Shown piece by piece: positions 15,601-15,816 of a DNA stretch of 15,816 bases. Each line of letters starts with the position of its first letter. Within the stretch, counting starts at the first letter, position 1. Source of the DNA: an uncultured bacterium (GTDB lineage: Bacteria > Bacillota > Clostridia > Christensenellales > Borkfalkiaceae); the NCBI GenBank assembly GCA_934871445.1, contig CAKXBD010000002.1, forward strand, positions 1 to 15,816, read 5' to 3'. Position numbers and translations under genes: made by a program. Under the pieces are notes generated by a model. It saw only the letters and a list, made by a program, of their open reading frames with translations. It made no database searches and was not told where the DNA came from.

Positions 15601-15816
15601 GACGGCGTTCCGCCTCGTCGATTCTCTGCCGGTAAATAAAGAGATTGGAATTGGAATCTTCCAGCTTCCGCTCAATTTCCTGCTTGCGCGATTTATATAC
15701 CATGAGTCCGGTGGCTTCTTCAAAGATAAGCCGCCTGTCCTCGGGCTTGGCGTTCATGATTTGCTCCACCTTGCCCTGCCCGATGATGGAATAGCCCTCC
15801 TTGCCGAGCCCAATGC
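12608..15816 (-). CDS. smc: Chromosome segregation protein SMC (N-terminus outside window)
   Basis: At least 1068 residues of SMC, which condenses and orients the chromosome together with ScpA/ScpB. The visible part starts IGLGKEGYSIIGQGKVEQIM...KPEDRR, about residue 140 of the full protein, so the Walker A head half is off the right edge. The first coiled coil runs to about base 14700, and the hinge is near 14700-14190 (GALADII...DGDIVMTSGAMTGGS). The second coiled coil is Glu/Ala/Lys-rich. The C-terminal head follows, with signature LLSGGERALTA (near 12900) and Walker B CILDEIEAALDD (near 12800-12850). No frameshift is seen. The order smc-ftsY is conserved in Bacillota. The GTG at 15769 is an internal Val, not a start. 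Confidence 0.97.
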   Translation of the reverse strand, partial: IGLGKEGYSIIGQGKVEQIMNAKPEDRRLIFEEATGLMVYKSRKQEIERKLEDSNSNLFIYRQRIDEAERRLGPLGKQAEAAREYNEYSDSLKYNEVNTYIYRYENAETEKDKFKKDISAISDKIISLNVQVERVNRLSEENRRKIAEADDQLTELNDRRVELSVGNERKDGELKLVRERISTYRSQISAAEDVLAESKARIGEIDDAVALGVQKRKQDTARMSVIENETDVLRSAVAALDNKIQVFERLSDEKRLSQMESADNLSEIKKNIGTLSARKEAAEERIKEIRSALDKSNQRKERLGDELAAVRGDLKRLKDFTSTGNSALEEKTEEMREMQLTVNNFNQELFNANGQLASLRDSLELYISLKNRFEGYKDSVRRLLSVAKTNPDVGNRVKGALADIIRTEQKYETAIETAFGGAMQNVVTATSDDARYLIEYLKRTNGGIVTFLPVSSMRPKPDTREIQRAMNEKGAMGLATELVQYDDYYYNVISNLLGNTLICDNIFNANAIAKKYGNSFKIVTLDGDIVMTSGAMTGGSRRKDAGSLLSNERKIQECRENIARKQKYIEKLKAAIAESEEARKEAEEEVEKLRAKYQNANTETAALQQREEALLQQIAEAEADIGVYEEALQELKQKLRALENEEADSSKSEEELNSMRQSAEEELAGQRSQCDRFKAEREEKSKKLHDLEVEYAALNSALEKEEENFRRLNAEKEELVKRILETEASKKDLEGKLHALESEAQEKELTEEEKAAVQEIVDKIAALSKEKEEINARQLELEEERTGLQETITKQSDKRYKCEIEISKIDTNLENMRLRIDEAYQMDYEACLSMKAENFNADEAANLITVLKRKITMLGAVNPNAVEEYAEEKAHYDEMITQRDDLQKAIEDLTTALNEIREEMLKQFDEGFNEINENFKITFKELFGGGKAELQLDYVEGEDPLAAGVEIVACPPGKKLTKISLLSGGERALTAIAILFAILRARPMPFCILDEIEAALDDANVDRFASYLKHFSEETQFIVITHRKPTMNQADSLFGVTMQEKGVSKIVSVKLADVEEKLGAGTVE

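Overview
The window looks like a chromosomal segment of a low-to-mid G+C Bacillota bacterium, probably an uncultured clostridial lineage. I infer this from purine-rich Shine-Dalgarno sites, TTGACA/TATAAT-type promoters, a class I guanine riboswitch before xpt, a BMP-type nucleoside ABC transporter, the smc-ftsY order and a trmD/rbgA/rnhB/yraN cluster. No phage, transposon, CRISPR, tRNA or rRNA is visible. Apart from one partial gene at the left edge, every gene reads on the minus strand.

Layout from left to right. At 1-311 is the C-terminal end of a plus-strand MFS transporter, closed by a perfect bidirectional terminator (307-355). At 400-6321 lies a purine salvage block transcribed leftward: guanine riboswitch, xpt, BMP lipoprotein, two-domain ATPase and two membrane permeases. 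At 6322-6704 is a gene-free leader or intergenic zone with a consensus promoter, a terminator and two tandem perfect hairpins. At 6705-11306 is one probable operon, again leftward: a consensus promoter, an ABC ATPase, an ABC-2-type permease with an unusual hydrophilic N-terminal extension, then trmD, rbgA, rnhB and yraN. At 11342-11387 is the long terminator hairpin of the next operon, which holds ftsY and the 3' part of smc. These two are separated by about 280 bp carrying a degenerate short-repeat region.

How the parts work together. The riboswitch aptamer has the C that specifies guanine or hypoxanthine. Its expression platform can fold as a terminator just before xpt, and no convincing promoter is seen between xpt and the transporter. 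The likely logic is that purine base sufficiency shuts down both purine-base salvage (xpt) and uptake of purine nucleosides (the BMP ABC system). The second operon couples an export-type ABC transporter to essential tRNA-modification and ribosome-assembly genes without the usual rpsP, rimM and rplS neighbours. The smc-ftsY pair is the usual chromosome-condensation and protein-targeting pair.

I do not see a wholly new biological system here. The best leads are the riboswitch-controlled xpt/transporter unit with its odd upstream leader, the smc-ftsY intergenic repeat, the N-terminal extension on the ABC-2 permease, an acidic insertion in the BMP ATPase, and a 76-bp rnhB/yraN gene overlap.
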